A stretch of DNA of 64,000 nucleotides from Oscillospiraceae bacterium (GTDB lineage: Bacteria; Bacillota; Clostridia; Oscillospirales; Oscillospiraceae): NCBI GenBank assembly GCA_902775355.1, contig CACYLY010000019.1, positions 1 to 64,000 on the forward strand, written 5' to 3'. The notes under the pieces are model-generated. The model ran no database searches and was not told where the DNA came from. It saw only the letters and a program-made list of their open reading frames with translations. Of this stretch, positions 15,666-23,043 are shown in pieces. Each line of letters starts with the position of its first letter. Within the stretch, counting starts at the first letter, position 1. The translations under genes and the position numbers were made by a program.

Positions 15666-16895
15666 CTAAATCATCCAAATCGGGACGATCAGATTATTGC
15701 TGTCGAAGGCGCTGAATTTGTCGGCCATGCAGAGGACAGCGCCGGTGCCGAGTTGAAGCGGGGACTTGTCGATCACGCTGAACACGCGGGTCAGGCGCTT
15801 GTCCGGCGTGGCGGTCTTTTTGATCTCCAGCGGGCAGAGCCTTCCGTCGCCCTCGAGGATGACGTCGATCTCTTTAGCGTCGCGGTCGCGGTAGAAGTAG
15901 AGATACGGCTCCAAGCCCGCGTTCTGATAGCTCTTCACAATCTCCGAAACGGTGTAGTTTTCCAGCAGCGCGCCGCTCATGGCGCCGCTCTCGGCCACCT
16001 CCGGGGAGGACCAGCGCGTGAGGTAGCAGACAAGGCCGGTATCATAGAAGTACACCTTTGGCGTCTTGATCGTGCGCTTGAGGACGTTGTTGGAGTAGGG
16101 GTGCAGCAAGAAGATGATCCCCAGCGTTTCCAGAATGTTGATCCACGCCTTGGAGGTCTGGATGTCAATATCGGCGTCCTCCGCCAGGGCGTTGTAATTG
16201 AGAAGCTGGGAGCAGCGGGCGGCGACGGCGGTGACGAAGCGGTTGAACTTCAGCGCGTCCACGCTTCCGGAGAGCCCCCGCACGTCCCGCTCCACGTAGG
16301 AGGAGAGGTAGGACGAATAGAACACGTTCCGATCCGGCGTCCGGCCGCTGATCAGCCCCGGCATGGAGCCGCGCCATAGGCGCTCGAACAGCTCCGGCGT
16401 CGTGACCGGGGTGATCTGATCCCGCTCGGCCAAAAGCCGCTCCAAATCCGTCGTAAACGGCACACACGGCGCGCCGATGATCTCCCGCTGGGACAGGGGC
16501 GACATGTGCAGCAGCGCCACGCGCCCGGCCAGCGATTCCTGTACGCCGCGCATGAGCCGGAAGATCTGCGAGCCGGTCATCCAGAAGTCGCCGGGATTGT
16601 GATGCTCGTCAATGTGCATCTTGATGTAGGTGAACAGCTCCGGGGCGTACTGCACCTCGTCGATCAGCACCGGGGGCTTGTGAAGCTGCAGGAACAGGGC
16701 GGGGTCGTTCTTCGCCATGTCCCGCTCCGTGAGATCGTCCAGCGTCACGTAACGGCGGCCGATGTTTTCTTTCTCCGCCAGAGAGCGCAGCATGGTCGTC
16801 TTGCCCGCCTGCCGGGGACCGGTGAGCAGGATCGCGGAGTAGAAGCGGCTCAACTCCAGGATGCGGCTTTCCATGTGTCGGCTGATGTATTCCAT
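15666..16895 (-). CDS. AAA ATPase with DUF4143
   Basis: A 409-residue ATPase of the AAA_14/DUF4143 group. Walker A is GPRQAGKTT near residues 26-34 and Walker B is PVLIDEVQY near 75-83. A winged-helix and a nuclease-like DUF4143 region follow (IDVILEGDGRLCPLEIKK near 340-357, with the Asp..Glu-x-Lys spacing of a PD-(D/E)xK fold). Such proteins are abundant in gut bacteria and mobile regions, and their function is unsettled. It has a consensus promoter at 16945-16973 and shares a terminator with the Fic gene. Confidence 0.88.
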   Translation of the reverse strand: MEYISRHMESRILELSRFYSAILLTGPRQAGKTTMLRSLAEKENIGRRYVTLDDLTERDMAKNDPALFLQLHKPPVLIDEVQYAPELFTYIKMHIDEHHNPGDFWMTGSQIFRLMRGVQESLAGRVALLHMSPLSQREIIGAPCVPFTTDLERLLAERDQITPVTTPELFERLWRGSMPGLISGRTPDRNVFYSSYLSSYVERDVRGLSGSVDALKFNRFVTAVAARCSQLLNYNALAEDADIDIQTSKAWINILETLGIIFLLHPYSNNVLKRTIKTPKVYFYDTGLVCYLTRWSSPEVAESGAMSGALLENYTVSEIVKSYQNAGLEPYLYFYRDRDAKEIDVILEGDGRLCPLEIKKTATPDKRLTRVFSVIDKSPLQLGTGAVLCMADKFSAFDSNNLIVPIWMI

Positions 16896-16944
16896 AAGGC
16901 ACCACCTAAAAATACTTACAATTTCACCAATTTATCCTACGGCT

Positions 16945-16973
16945 ATTATACCCGCGTGCAGGCAGACAGTCAA
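16945..16973 (-). promoter_or_regulatory. Promoter of the DUF4143 ATPase gene
   Basis: Minus-strand TTGACT (16968-16973) and TATAAT (16945-16950) are spaced by 17 bases, about 50 bases before the ATG. Confidence 0.8.
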
Positions 16974-16980
16974 CAAAAAC

Positions 16981-17017
16981 TTCGGCAGATTTTATTTCTA
17001 AAGCAAAATCTGCCGAA
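16981..17017. repeat. Perfect 13-base inverted repeat
   Basis: TTCGGCAGATTTT (16981-16993) and AAAATCTGCCGAA (17005-17017) form a hairpin with an 11-base loop just upstream of the ATPase promoter. It could be an operator or a small palindromic element; no T run follows on either strand. Confidence 0.65.
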
Positions 17018-17054
17018 TCAGTATCGGCTCGCCGTGTTTCCTATTCAATACTCT

Positions 17055-17106
17055 CGGAAAACCGACCCGCCCCGGACTTGCATCGTCCGGGGCGCTATGG
17101 CATAAT
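17055..17106 (+). repeat. GC hairpin repeat, copy A, with embedded promoter
   Basis: A perfect 10-base stem (CGCCCCGGAC / GTCCGGGGCG, 17068-17094) has loop TTGCATC. The loop begins a -35-like TTGCAT, and CATAAT follows after exactly 17 bases (17101-17106), so the hairpin may carry the promoter of the MerR gene. It is preceded by CGGAAAACCG. Related copies are at 18198, 18905, 21608 and 22515. Confidence 0.75.
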
Positions 17107-17172
17107 GAAAAAAGATCTTGACCTTACACCATACTGCAATGATACAACGTGGTCAGAAAGGAGGTGCCGGAT

Positions 17173-18000
17173 ATGACAATCAAAGAATTCTCGCGTTTGT
17201 GCGGTTGCAATCCTCAAACGCTTCGGTACTATGACCACGTGGATCTGCTGAAACCGGTTAAGGTCGATTCCTGGACGGGATACCGATACTATAATGAGGA
17301 CCAAGCCGTTCAGTACGTGAAAATCAAAAATTTGCAGTTGGCAGGTTTCTCTATTGACGAGATAAAAGGTCTTCTGGATGCTGATAACGAAACTGTCTTC
17401 CAGGCTTTTTCGGAGAAGATAGCCGAGCAGGAAGACCGGCTCAGGAAAACCAGAGAAATCCAGCGGTCATATCTGAGCGAAGTACAACGCATGAAAGAAA
17501 AAGTAAAAGAATTCCGTGAGACGGTTCTATCCCTCACGGAGGACTATGATCCGACGGAGGAATTCGGTATTTCAGCCGATGAGTACCGGGAGATCGTGGA
17601 TTCCCTGACCAATTATTTGGACACTCACGAATTCACCGAGGGAGATTTTGATTATGATCTGTCCCCGGATGGAGACGCCGCCCGTGAAGAGCCGGAATAC
17701 CTCCACGTCCTGAATAACCCGGATTATCGCGTGATCTATGAGCAGCACGGCTGGGAACATGTTCGGGAGGTTATGGGAAAGTTCACGATTCCGGACGATG
17801 GGAAAGAATATATGCTGTTGTTCACCATCTCAAAGGACAAGGAGAATCAGACGGCGTTTGCAAACACGGCTCTTGCCGTTTTGCTTGCACATCATGTGAC
17901 ATCGCGTCTGGAGACCTGTAAAACCAGCCAGAAGCTTGGCTGTAATGTGACGGTCTCCGAAGATGGAAAGAACCATTTTTGGCTGCTGGTTTCAGACTAA
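17173..18000 (+). CDS. MerR-family transcriptional regulator
   Basis: A 275-residue regulator. The N-terminal winged helix (MTIKEFSRLCGCNPQTLRYYDHVDLL..YRYYNEDQ) is complete, followed by a long coiled coil (about 70-130). The C-terminal domain (about 150-275) contains YEQHGWEHVREVM and is likely an effector-binding domain, but I do not recognise the ligand. The start at 17173 has a near-perfect AAAGGAGGT ribosome site. GC content is visibly lower than the core genes. It lies between hairpin repeat copies A and B as a single-gene cassette. Confidence 0.85.
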   Translation: MTIKEFSRLCGCNPQTLRYYDHVDLLKPVKVDSWTGYRYYNEDQAVQYVKIKNLQLAGFSIDEIKGLLDADNETVFQAFSEKIAEQEDRLRKTREIQRSYLSEVQRMKEKVKEFRETVLSLTEDYDPTEEFGISADEYREIVDSLTNYLDTHEFTEGDFDYDLSPDGDAAREEPEYLHVLNNPDYRVIYEQHGWEHVREVMGKFTIPDDGKEYMLLFTISKDKENQTAFANTALAVLLAHHVTSRLETCKTSQKLGCNVTVSEDGKNHFWLLVSD

Positions 18001-18138
18001 AGGGAATACGGTTTTGCTCCCGGCGTCTGAATCCCATACTCTCCGTCCCTCCCCGACCACCTTTCTGACCACAGCTGCGCACGAAACGCCTGTTCAACGC
18101 GGAAACAGCACACAAAAGAGCACGCTTTTCCTGACAAA

Positions 18139-18170
18139 AACGCCGTTGAGAGCAGGATCTCAACGGCGTT
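18139..18170 (+). terminator. Terminator after the MerR gene
   Basis: AACGCCGTTGAGA pairs perfectly with TCTCAACGGCGTT around a 6-base loop; a T-rich stretch (GCTTTCTTG) follows. Confidence 0.8.
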
Positions 18171-18183
18171 GCTTTCTTGTCCC

Positions 18184-18222
18184 CGGAAAACCGCCCCGCC
18201 CCGGGCTTGCACTGTCCGGAGC
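18184..18222 (+). repeat. GC hairpin repeat, copy B (diverged)
   Basis: GCCCCGGGC (18198) and GTCCGGAGC (to 18222) pair with G-T wobbles around TTGCACT. The preceding CGGAAAACCG matches copy A. No -10 box follows at the expected place, so the promoter half has decayed. Confidence 0.65.
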
Positions 18223-18252
18223 TGGGTGTTTTGCGAAAGGGCAAAATATGTG

Positions 18253-18281
18253 TTGATATTTACTCATAATTTTGCTATACT
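18253..18281 (+). promoter_or_regulatory. Promoter of the Phd/RelE-type toxin-antitoxin operon
   Basis: TTGATA (18253-18258) and TATACT (18276-18281) at 17-base spacing, 23 bases before the antitoxin ATG. Confidence 0.75.
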
Positions 18282-18303
18282 ACGGGCGACAGGAGGTGGC
18301 ACC

Positions 18304-18576
18304 ATGCCAAGTATTCGCCCGATATCCGATTTGCGCAACAGCGCCAATGAGATCTCCGATTTTTGCCGTCAAACACGGGAGCCGGTCTTTATTACCCGTA
18401 ACGGAACGGGAGATATGGTCGTTTTGAATCACGAAGAGTACGAGCGTCAAATGGCGCTGATCGACCTTTACGGGAAGCTGGCCGTTGCAGAACGGCAGAT
18501 TGCGGAGGGCGCGGAGGGGGAAGATTTTGCCCTTGTCGCCCGGCAGCTGCGGGAGCGTGTCCATGGAAATCTATAA
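18304..18576 (+). CDS. Phd/YefM-type antitoxin
   Basis: A 90-residue antitoxin. The N-terminal half (IRPISDLRNSANEISDFCRQTREPVFITRNGTGDMVVLNHEEYE) is the Phd/YefM DNA-binding fold; the C-terminal helix should wrap the toxin. An AGGAGGT ribosome site precedes the ATG. The toxin gene starts inside its last 14 bases, the usual coupled order of antitoxin first. It sits between hairpin repeat copies B and C as a two-gene cassette. Confidence 0.9.
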   Translation: MPSIRPISDLRNSANEISDFCRQTREPVFITRNGTGDMVVLNHEEYERQMALIDLYGKLAVAERQIAEGAEGEDFALVARQLRERVHGNL

Positions 18577-18865
18577 GGTCAAAATCTATCCGGCGGCAAA
18601 ACAAGACTTGCTGGATCTCGTTGCATATCTCAACACGCTTTCGCCCGATGCCGCGCTGCGGCTCTATGACAGGATCACGGAAGAGATCCTGAGCCTTTCC
18701 CGGATGCCGGAGCGCTGTCCGCGGCCGCGTGACCTGGCGCTGGCAGCGAAAGGATACCGGTATTTGATCGTGGAGAAGTATCTGGTCTTCTATGTTGTAG
18801 AACACGATACCGTGCAGATTTGCAGGATCCTCTATGGACGACGGAATTACCAAGCCTTGCTGTGA
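18563..18865 (+). CDS. RelE/ParE-family toxin
   Basis: A 100-residue toxin. The chain KVKIYPAAKQDLLDLVAYL and the C-terminal YRYLIVEKYLVFYVVEHDTVQICRILYGRRNYQALL match the RelE/ParE fold, where the late Arg/Tyr residues contact the target. RelE members cut mRNA on the ribosome and ParE members poison gyrase; the ending RILYGRRNY is seen in both and I cannot decide between them. It overlaps the antitoxin gene by 14 bases. Confidence 0.9.
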   Translation: MEIYKVKIYPAAKQDLLDLVAYLNTLSPDAALRLYDRITEEILSLSRMPERCPRPRDLALAAKGYRYLIVEKYLVFYVVEHDTVQICRILYGRRNYQALL

Positions 18866-18896
18866 TCCTGCCGCGTCCCTGTTTACGCTCCTGGGA

Positions 18897-18942
18897 AATT
18901 GGCCCGCCCCGGACTTGAACCGTCCGGGGCGCTATGGTATAA
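18897..18942 (+). repeat. GC hairpin repeat, copy C, with embedded promoter
   Basis: A perfect 10-base stem CGCCCCGGAC / GTCCGGGGCG (18905-18931) with loop TTGAACC. TTGAAC (18915-18920) and TATAAC (18937-18942) are 17 bases apart, so the loop supplies a -35 and the tail supplies a -10 for the hydrolase gene. The sequence matches copy A over about 40 bases. Confidence 0.8.
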
Positions 18943-19037
18943 CGGGAGCGGGAGACGAGCGCAAAACGGGACGGGCGGGATCGCGTCATCCTCCCAAGAG
19001 AGACCGGAACGCCATAACCGATAAAGGAGGAAATACC

Positions 19038-19859
19038 ATGAGCTATTTCACGCTCAGCGATGGGCAGAAGCTGTATTACGAGGACAGGGGCCAGGGTCCG
19101 GACACCGTGGTCATGATGCACGGCTGGACAAGCTCTCATGACATTTATGTGAAGCCGGCGGAGCTGCTGCAGGAACAGGCCCGATGCATCATCTACGATC
19201 ACCGGGGCCACGGCGGAAGCAAGGAGGCGAACCGTGGGGCGCCCACCATGGAAACCCTCGCCGCCGATCTGAACGAGCTGATCACCGGGCTTTCTCTCTC
19301 CAATATCACCCTCCTCGGCTGGTCCATGGGCGCCGGGGTAGTATTGAACTATGTCCGGCTCTACGGCTGCGGCGCTCTGAAACGGATCGTCCTCTGCGAC
19401 ATGACGCCCAAGCAGCTGAACGACGGGGAATGGAAGCTGGGCCTGTATCAGGGAAGCTATACAAAAGAGGACATGGAGCGGGACGCGGGGAAGGATTTTT
19501 ACAGCCTGTACAAGGAATTCGCCGTCGGGGCGATCCCCAGGCTGAAAAAGATCCCCGGTTTCCTCCTGAAGAAGCCCTTGAAGGAAAAGCTGGCCAACTG
19601 TGACGAAGCCGTGCTGAAAAGTCTGGCCAGGTCCATGAAGCTGCAGGACAACCGGCCCAGCGTGGAACAGATCACGGTCCCCGTCACCTATTTCTACGCA
19701 GACCCCGGTTCCCTGTTCTCCCCGAAGCTTGCGGACTGGTATGCGGAACATGTGCCGACGCCGTACAGGGCCGTTTGCTTCCCCGAGAGCACCCACATGC
19801 TGGTCAGCGACTATCCGGAGAAGTTCGCGGAAGAGCTGGGCGCGGTCCTTCGCCGTTAA
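19038..19859 (+). CDS. Alpha/beta hydrolase
   Basis: A 273-residue cytoplasmic hydrolase of the haloperoxidase/esterase-like group. MHGWTSS near residue 29 supplies the oxyanion region, the nucleophile elbow is GWSMGA near 97, an acid is probably Asp in YADPGS near 221, and the His is in ESTHMLV near 250. An AAAGGAGG ribosome site sits 7 bases before the ATG. The promoter probably comes from hairpin repeat copy C. The substrate is unknown. It is followed by the transglutaminase-like lipoprotein 27 bases on, likely the same transcript. Confidence 0.85.
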   Translation: MSYFTLSDGQKLYYEDRGQGPDTVVMMHGWTSSHDIYVKPAELLQEQARCIIYDHRGHGGSKEANRGAPTMETLAADLNELITGLSLSNITLLGWSMGAGVVLNYVRLYGCGALKRIVLCDMTPKQLNDGEWKLGLYQGSYTKEDMERDAGKDFYSLYKEFAVGAIPRLKKIPGFLLKKPLKEKLANCDEAVLKSLARSMKLQDNRPSVEQITVPVTYFYADPGSLFSPKLADWYAEHVPTPYRAVCFPESTHMLVSDYPEKFAEELGAVLRR

Positions 19860-19886
19860 GCGGCGGATCGGGGAAAGGATGATCCC

Positions 19887-21068
19887 ATGAGAAAAACCAT
19901 TGCCCTTATGCTGTGCCTGGCGCTGCTGGCGTCCTTCGCCGCCGGCTGCACCGCCGCGCCAAGCGTGAGCCCGGAGGCCGCAGAGACCCCCGCCCCAACG
20001 GAAGCGCCCGCCGCGACGGAAGCGCCTGCCGTGACGGAAGACCCCCCCGCAACGGAGGAGCCCGCGGCAACCCCGGAGCCGACGCCGCTTGAGACGCCGG
20101 AGCCGACGCCGCTCGAGACCCCGGAGCCAACGCCGCTCGAGACGCCGGAGCCGGAGGACGGTCTTTACCATTTCCGGCCCAAGGTCTGCTCCTCCTACAT
20201 GACGGAGCTCTTCGGCGAGGGGCGGACCGAGACCTGGTTTTGCCTGGTGGACGCGGTGCTGGCCGGGGAGGATACCTTCGCCTGCCCGGACGCCGACACC
20301 TACTACTGGGTCATGGGCCAGTATCCCGACAAATGCCTTCCGGTCCTGAAGGATCTGATCGACTATTGCGTGGACCGGGACCATCCGGTGAAGGACGGCG
20401 TGGCCAGCTTCGTATACCTGGTGCCGCCGGAGGAGGCCGCGGCGCGGATCGAGGGCTTCGGCGTCCTGGTGGAGGGGATCCTCAACGAGGCCCTGGAGCC
20501 CGATTACTCCGACTTTGAGAAGGCCCTGGCGCTGTACATCTACTTTTCGCACCACTATAAATACGACTACGAGGCCTACCACGACGAGAACAACCAGGAA
20601 TACCTCTCCAGTTACCGGGTGCTCAGCCTGGGCAAGGGCATCTGCCAGGAGTTCTCCACCGCCTACTCCTACATGCTGCTGCAGGCCGGGGTGGACGCCG
20701 ACACCATGAGCGGGACGCGCAGCTATGACGGCGCCGCCCACCAGTGGAGCTACGTCCGGCTCCAGGGGAAGAGCTACCACATCGACCCCACCTACGGCAT
20801 CGGCCGGCCCGACGTCCTGGCCTATTTCCTGATGGACGACGACCAGCGGGAGGCGGAGGACCGTTACGACCGGGCCGATTTCGTGCTCTGCTCCAACTAC
20901 GCCCAGGACCACCCGCACCCCGACTGCCCGGCGGACGACGACAGCTTCCGGGAGATCTGGCGGGGCAGCTTTCTGGAGCTGGACCACGAAAACCGGGTCC
21001 TGATCTATTCCGTGCCCAACGACGACGGCGAGCCGACGCCCGCGCGCTTTGACTATTCGCTCTGGTAG
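19887..21068 (+). CDS. Lipoprotein with transglutaminase-like domain
   Basis: A 393-residue exported lipoprotein. The lipobox ends at Cys21 (SFAAGC). A Pro/Thr/Glu-rich stalk runs to about residue 90 and includes three exact TPLETPEP repeats. The domain at about 225-330 is transglutaminase/protease-like: the catalytic Cys is in GKGICQEFSTAY, the His is in HQWSYVRLQGKSY and the Asp is in HIDPTYG. Such proteins are anchored on the outer face and may crosslink or cleave surface proteins. It is downstream of, and probably co-transcribed with, the alpha/beta hydrolase. Confidence 0.85.
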   Translation: MRKTIALMLCLALLASFAAGCTAAPSVSPEAAETPAPTEAPAATEAPAVTEDPPATEEPAATPEPTPLETPEPTPLETPEPTPLETPEPEDGLYHFRPKVCSSYMTELFGEGRTETWFCLVDAVLAGEDTFACPDADTYYWVMGQYPDKCLPVLKDLIDYCVDRDHPVKDGVASFVYLVPPEEAAARIEGFGVLVEGILNEALEPDYSDFEKALALYIYFSHHYKYDYEAYHDENNQEYLSSYRVLSLGKGICQEFSTAYSYMLLQAGVDADTMSGTRSYDGAAHQWSYVRLQGKSYHIDPTYGIGRPDVLAYFLMDDDQREAEDRYDRADFVLCSNYAQDHPHPDCPADDDSFREIWRGSFLELDHENRVLIYSVPNDDGEPTPARFDYSLW

Positions 21069-21091
21069 GCCGCCGCGCAACAGCAGGTTGC

Positions 21092-21119
21092 TTGCAAGCC
21101 GCGTCGCCGCGTGTATAAT
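21092..21119 (+). promoter_or_regulatory. Promoter of the XRE zinc-ribbon gene
   Basis: TTGCAA (21092-21097) and TATAAT (21114-21119) with a 16-base spacer, 30 bases before the ATG. Confidence 0.65.
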
Positions 21120-21149
21120 GGGATCAGATCAAAAAAAGGGGGCTTTATC

Positions 21150-21596
21150 ATGGAAACGGCAAGCGTTTTGAAGCATCTGCGGGAGGCGCGGCATCTGACC
21201 CAGGAGGAGCTGGCGGATCGGGTGCACGTCACCCGGCAGGCGGTCTCCCGCTGGGAGCAGGGGGAGACCCAGCCCAGCACAGACACCCTGCGGCTGCTGT
21301 CCCGGGAATTCAACGTGTCCGTCAACACCCTGCTGGGCTCGCCCCGCACGCTGATCTGCCAGTGCTGCGGGATGCCGCTGACCGAGGACGGCATGATCAG
21401 CCGGGAGAAGGACGGCAGCTTCAACGAGGACTACTGCACCTGGTGCTACACCGGCAGCGCCTTTGTGTACCCCACCAAGGACTCGCTGCTGGACTTCCTC
21501 GTCGCAAACATCCCGGACCCCGAGGGGCTGCCGGAGGCGGAGCGCCGCAGACGTTACGACGGATACCTCTCCCAGCTGAAGCACTGGAAAACCTGA
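21150..21596 (+). CDS. XRE regulator fused to a zinc ribbon
   Basis: A 148-residue protein. Residues 1-65 are a Cro/C1 helix-turn-helix (LREARHLTQEELADRVHVTRQAVSRWEQG). Residues 68-145 are a putative zinc-ribbon domain of the type found alone in many Firmicutes, with CQCCGMPL and EDYCTWCYTGSAF supplying four Cys. The ribbon may sense metal or redox state or bind protein partners; this is inference. GC content is like the core genome. Hairpin repeat copy D follows its stop within 12 bases. Confidence 0.87.
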   Translation: METASVLKHLREARHLTQEELADRVHVTRQAVSRWEQGETQPSTDTLRLLSREFNVSVNTLLGSPRTLICQCCGMPLTEDGMISREKDGSFNEDYCTWCYTGSAFVYPTKDSLLDFLVANIPDPEGLPEAERRRRYDGYLSQLKHWKT

Positions 21597-21599
21597 CAG

Positions 21600-21645
21600 A
21601 AAACCGCCGCCCCGGATCTTACAGGTCCGGGGCGCCGCGCATAAA
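21600..21645 (+). repeat. GC hairpin repeat, copy D
   Basis: CGCCCCGGA / TCCGGGGCG (21608-21634), a 9-base stem with a 9-base loop, follows GAAAACCGC as in copies A and B. A CATAAA follows about where the -10 sits in copies A and C. Confidence 0.7.
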
Positions 21646-21671
21646 TAGGTTGATTTTCGCCTAAAATATGT

Positions 21672-21826
21672 TATACTAATTTCTGATAAGAAGCTTTAAA
21701 AAGATTCCGAGGCAGAATTGGGCCCCTTCCGCAGAGCATAATGGAGATATATGGTCAAGGAAGGCAACGATGTATGGCGCAATTCTGGCCGGAAGACTTT
21801 AAAGATTTCTATCAGATATTAGTATA
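21672..21826. mobile_element. TA-flanked palindromic MITE-like element (151 bp)
   Basis: The left arm from 21674 (TACTAATTTCTGATAAGAAG...) and the right arm ending at 21824 are imperfect complements over about 50 bases, including inner CAGAATTG / CAATTCTG. The element is flanked by TA on both sides (21672-21673 and 21825-21826), as for mariner/IS630-type insertions. No coding capacity. It lies immediately upstream of the Phd-Doc operon and may supply its promoter. Confidence 0.65.
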
Positions 21827-21850
21827 TTACTGTGCTGGGAGGCGATCTGT

Positions 21851-22093
21851 ATGACGATTGATACCAACGCGATCGTGACGGCGACGGAGGCGAATCAGAA
21901 TTTTTCCAGGGTCGCAAGAATGGCGGAGAAAAAGGGGCGCGTCGTAGTCTTCAAGAACAATCGGCCGAAGCTGCTGGTGATCGATCTGGACACCGAGCCG
22001 CAGATCGAGATGACCGAGGACGAAAAGCTGGACTTTGTGGCGGCCCGTATCCTGCGGGAACACAAGGCCGCCTTTGAGGAGCTGGCGAAATGA
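21851..22093 (+). CDS. Phd/YefM-type antitoxin
   Basis: An 80-residue antitoxin with the Phd N-terminal DNA-binding fold (IVTATEANQNFSRVARMAEKKGRVVVFKNNRPKLLVID) and an acidic-then-basic C-terminal helix that should plug the Doc active-site cleft. A GGGAGG ribosome site precedes the ATG. Its stop overlaps the toxin start (ATGA). The operon lies between the TA-flanked palindromic element and hairpin repeat copy E, so it is bounded on both sides by repeats. Confidence 0.9.
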   Translation: MTIDTNAIVTATEANQNFSRVARMAEKKGRVVVFKNNRPKLLVIDLDTEPQIEMTEDEKLDFVAARILREHKAAFEELAK

Positions 22094-22467
22094 TCAGGTT
22101 CTCAAAAGAAAAGGTGCTGCTTCTCCACAAAATCCTGGCCCAGGCAACCGGCGGCAGCGTTGGCGTACGCGACGAGGGACTTCTGGACTCCGCTCTGGAA
22201 GCTGCTTTTGCCGGGTTTGGCGATGAGGAGTTTTACCCCAGCAAGGAAGAGAAGGGGGCAAGGCTCGGCTATACGCTGATCTCCAACCACGCTTTTGTAG
22301 ACGGGAACAAAAGGATCGGCATCTATGTGATGCTGTCGTTCCTGGAGATGAATGGGATCCGGATCCGCTGCACGGATGAGGAACTGGTTCATATCGGTCT
22401 TTCCGTTGCAGACGGCAGTATGGGCTATGAAGCGCTGCTGCAATGGGTGCTGGATCATAAAGCGTAG
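22090..22467 (+). CDS. doc: Doc (death-on-curing) Fic-family toxin
   Basis: A 125-residue toxin. The degenerate Fic motif HAFVDGNKRIG near residues 72-82 is the Doc signature, in which Lys replaces the Gly of HxFx(D/E)GNGR. Doc proteins phosphorylate elongation factor Tu and stop translation. The N-terminal half (KEKVLLLHKILAQATGGSVGVRDEGLLDSALEAAF) also matches the family. It is the second gene of a coupled antitoxin-toxin pair. Hairpin repeat copy E lies 48 bases downstream. Confidence 0.92.
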   Translation: MIRFSKEKVLLLHKILAQATGGSVGVRDEGLLDSALEAAFAGFGDEEFYPSKEEKGARLGYTLISNHAFVDGNKRIGIYVMLSFLEMNGIRIRCTDEELVHIGLSVADGSMGYEALLQWVLDHKA

Positions 22468-22500
22468 TCTGCGGCAACGGCGATTTTTCCTTGATTCCGC

Positions 22501-22541
22501 TTCGGAAACCCTGACGCCCCGGACTTGAACTGTCCGGGGCG
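22501..22541 (+). repeat. GC hairpin repeat, copy E
   Basis: A perfect 10-base stem CGCCCCGGAC / GTCCGGGGCG (22515-22541) with loop TTGAACT, preceded by CGGAAACC. No -10 follows at 17 bases; the next gene has its own promoter at 22574-22602. Confidence 0.75.
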
Positions 22542-22573
22542 GCGTCCTTCTCAAAAAAATACGCCGGTCCGGT

Positions 22574-22602
22574 TTGCCATCGGCGCGAAGCTGTGTTATA
22601 AT
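22574..22602 (+). promoter_or_regulatory. Promoter of the ATP-cone gene
   Basis: TTGCCA (22574-22579) and TATAAT (22597-22602) at 17-base spacing, 46 bases before the ATG. Confidence 0.75.
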
Positions 22603-22648
22603 GGACGCAGAGGATCGACGCGATTCCTCACCGAAAGGAGGACGCCCC

Positions 22649-22912
22649 ATGAAGATCACCAAGAAAAACGGCATGGTCTGTCTGTTCGACGATGAAAAGG
22701 TCGTCAAGAGCATCCTGAGAGCCAGCAAGGATACGGACGGCGAGCCGATCTCCCGCAAGATGGCCGAGGCCCTGGCCGACGAGGTGTTCACCCGGCTGAC
22801 CGCCCGGCACGAGATCATCACCACGGCGGACACCCGCGCCTGCGTCTATGCCCTGCTCCGGGAGAGAGGTTTTCCGAAAACCGCCGAGAGCTACCAGAAT
22901 TTCAAAAAGTGA
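22649..22912 (+). CDS. Stand-alone ATP-cone domain protein
   Basis: An 87-residue protein consisting of little more than an ATP-cone (PF03477): MKITKKNGMVCLFDDEKVVKSILRAS, then ALADEVFTRL and TRACVYALLRERGFPKTAESYQNFKK. ATP-cones normally regulate ribonucleotide reductase or NrdR by binding ATP/dATP; here no catalytic domain or NrdR zinc ribbon is attached. A GAAAGGAGG ribosome site precedes the ATG. A short GC hairpin follows at 22921-22944. It may act as a nucleotide-sensing partner, but that is a guess. Confidence 0.75.
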   Translation: MKITKKNGMVCLFDDEKVVKSILRASKDTDGEPISRKMAEALADEVFTRLTARHEIITTADTRACVYALLRERGFPKTAESYQNFKK

Positions 22913-22920
22913 AGCCCTTC

Positions 22921-22944
22921 GCCGCCGGGAACCCCCGGCGGCGA
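22921..22944 (+). terminator. Hairpin after the ATP-cone gene
   Basis: CGCCGCCGGG and CCGGCGGCG pair around a short loop right after the stop, followed by ATTTCCTG; a weak terminator. Confidence 0.55.
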
Positions 22945-22980
22945 TTTCCTGTGTGCCGCGACGCCCGCCGCGGATTCCGC

Positions 22981-23009
22981 TTGAAGACCGCGGAGCTCTG
23001 TGGTAAAGT
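22981..23009 (+). promoter_or_regulatory. Promoter of the kinase-like gene
   Basis: TTGAAG (22981-22986) and TAAAGT (23004-23009) at 17-base spacing, 35 bases before the ATG. Confidence 0.6.
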
Positions 23010-23043
23010 GGGGAAAAAGAACCGGCAAAGGAGGCGGGCCGCC

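Noticed and set aside
18675-21080. An 801-codon open frame on the minus strand
   Set aside because: It runs antisense through a toxin, a hydrolase and a lipoprotein with clear motifs and ribosome sites. In GC-rich DNA such frames arise by codon bias.
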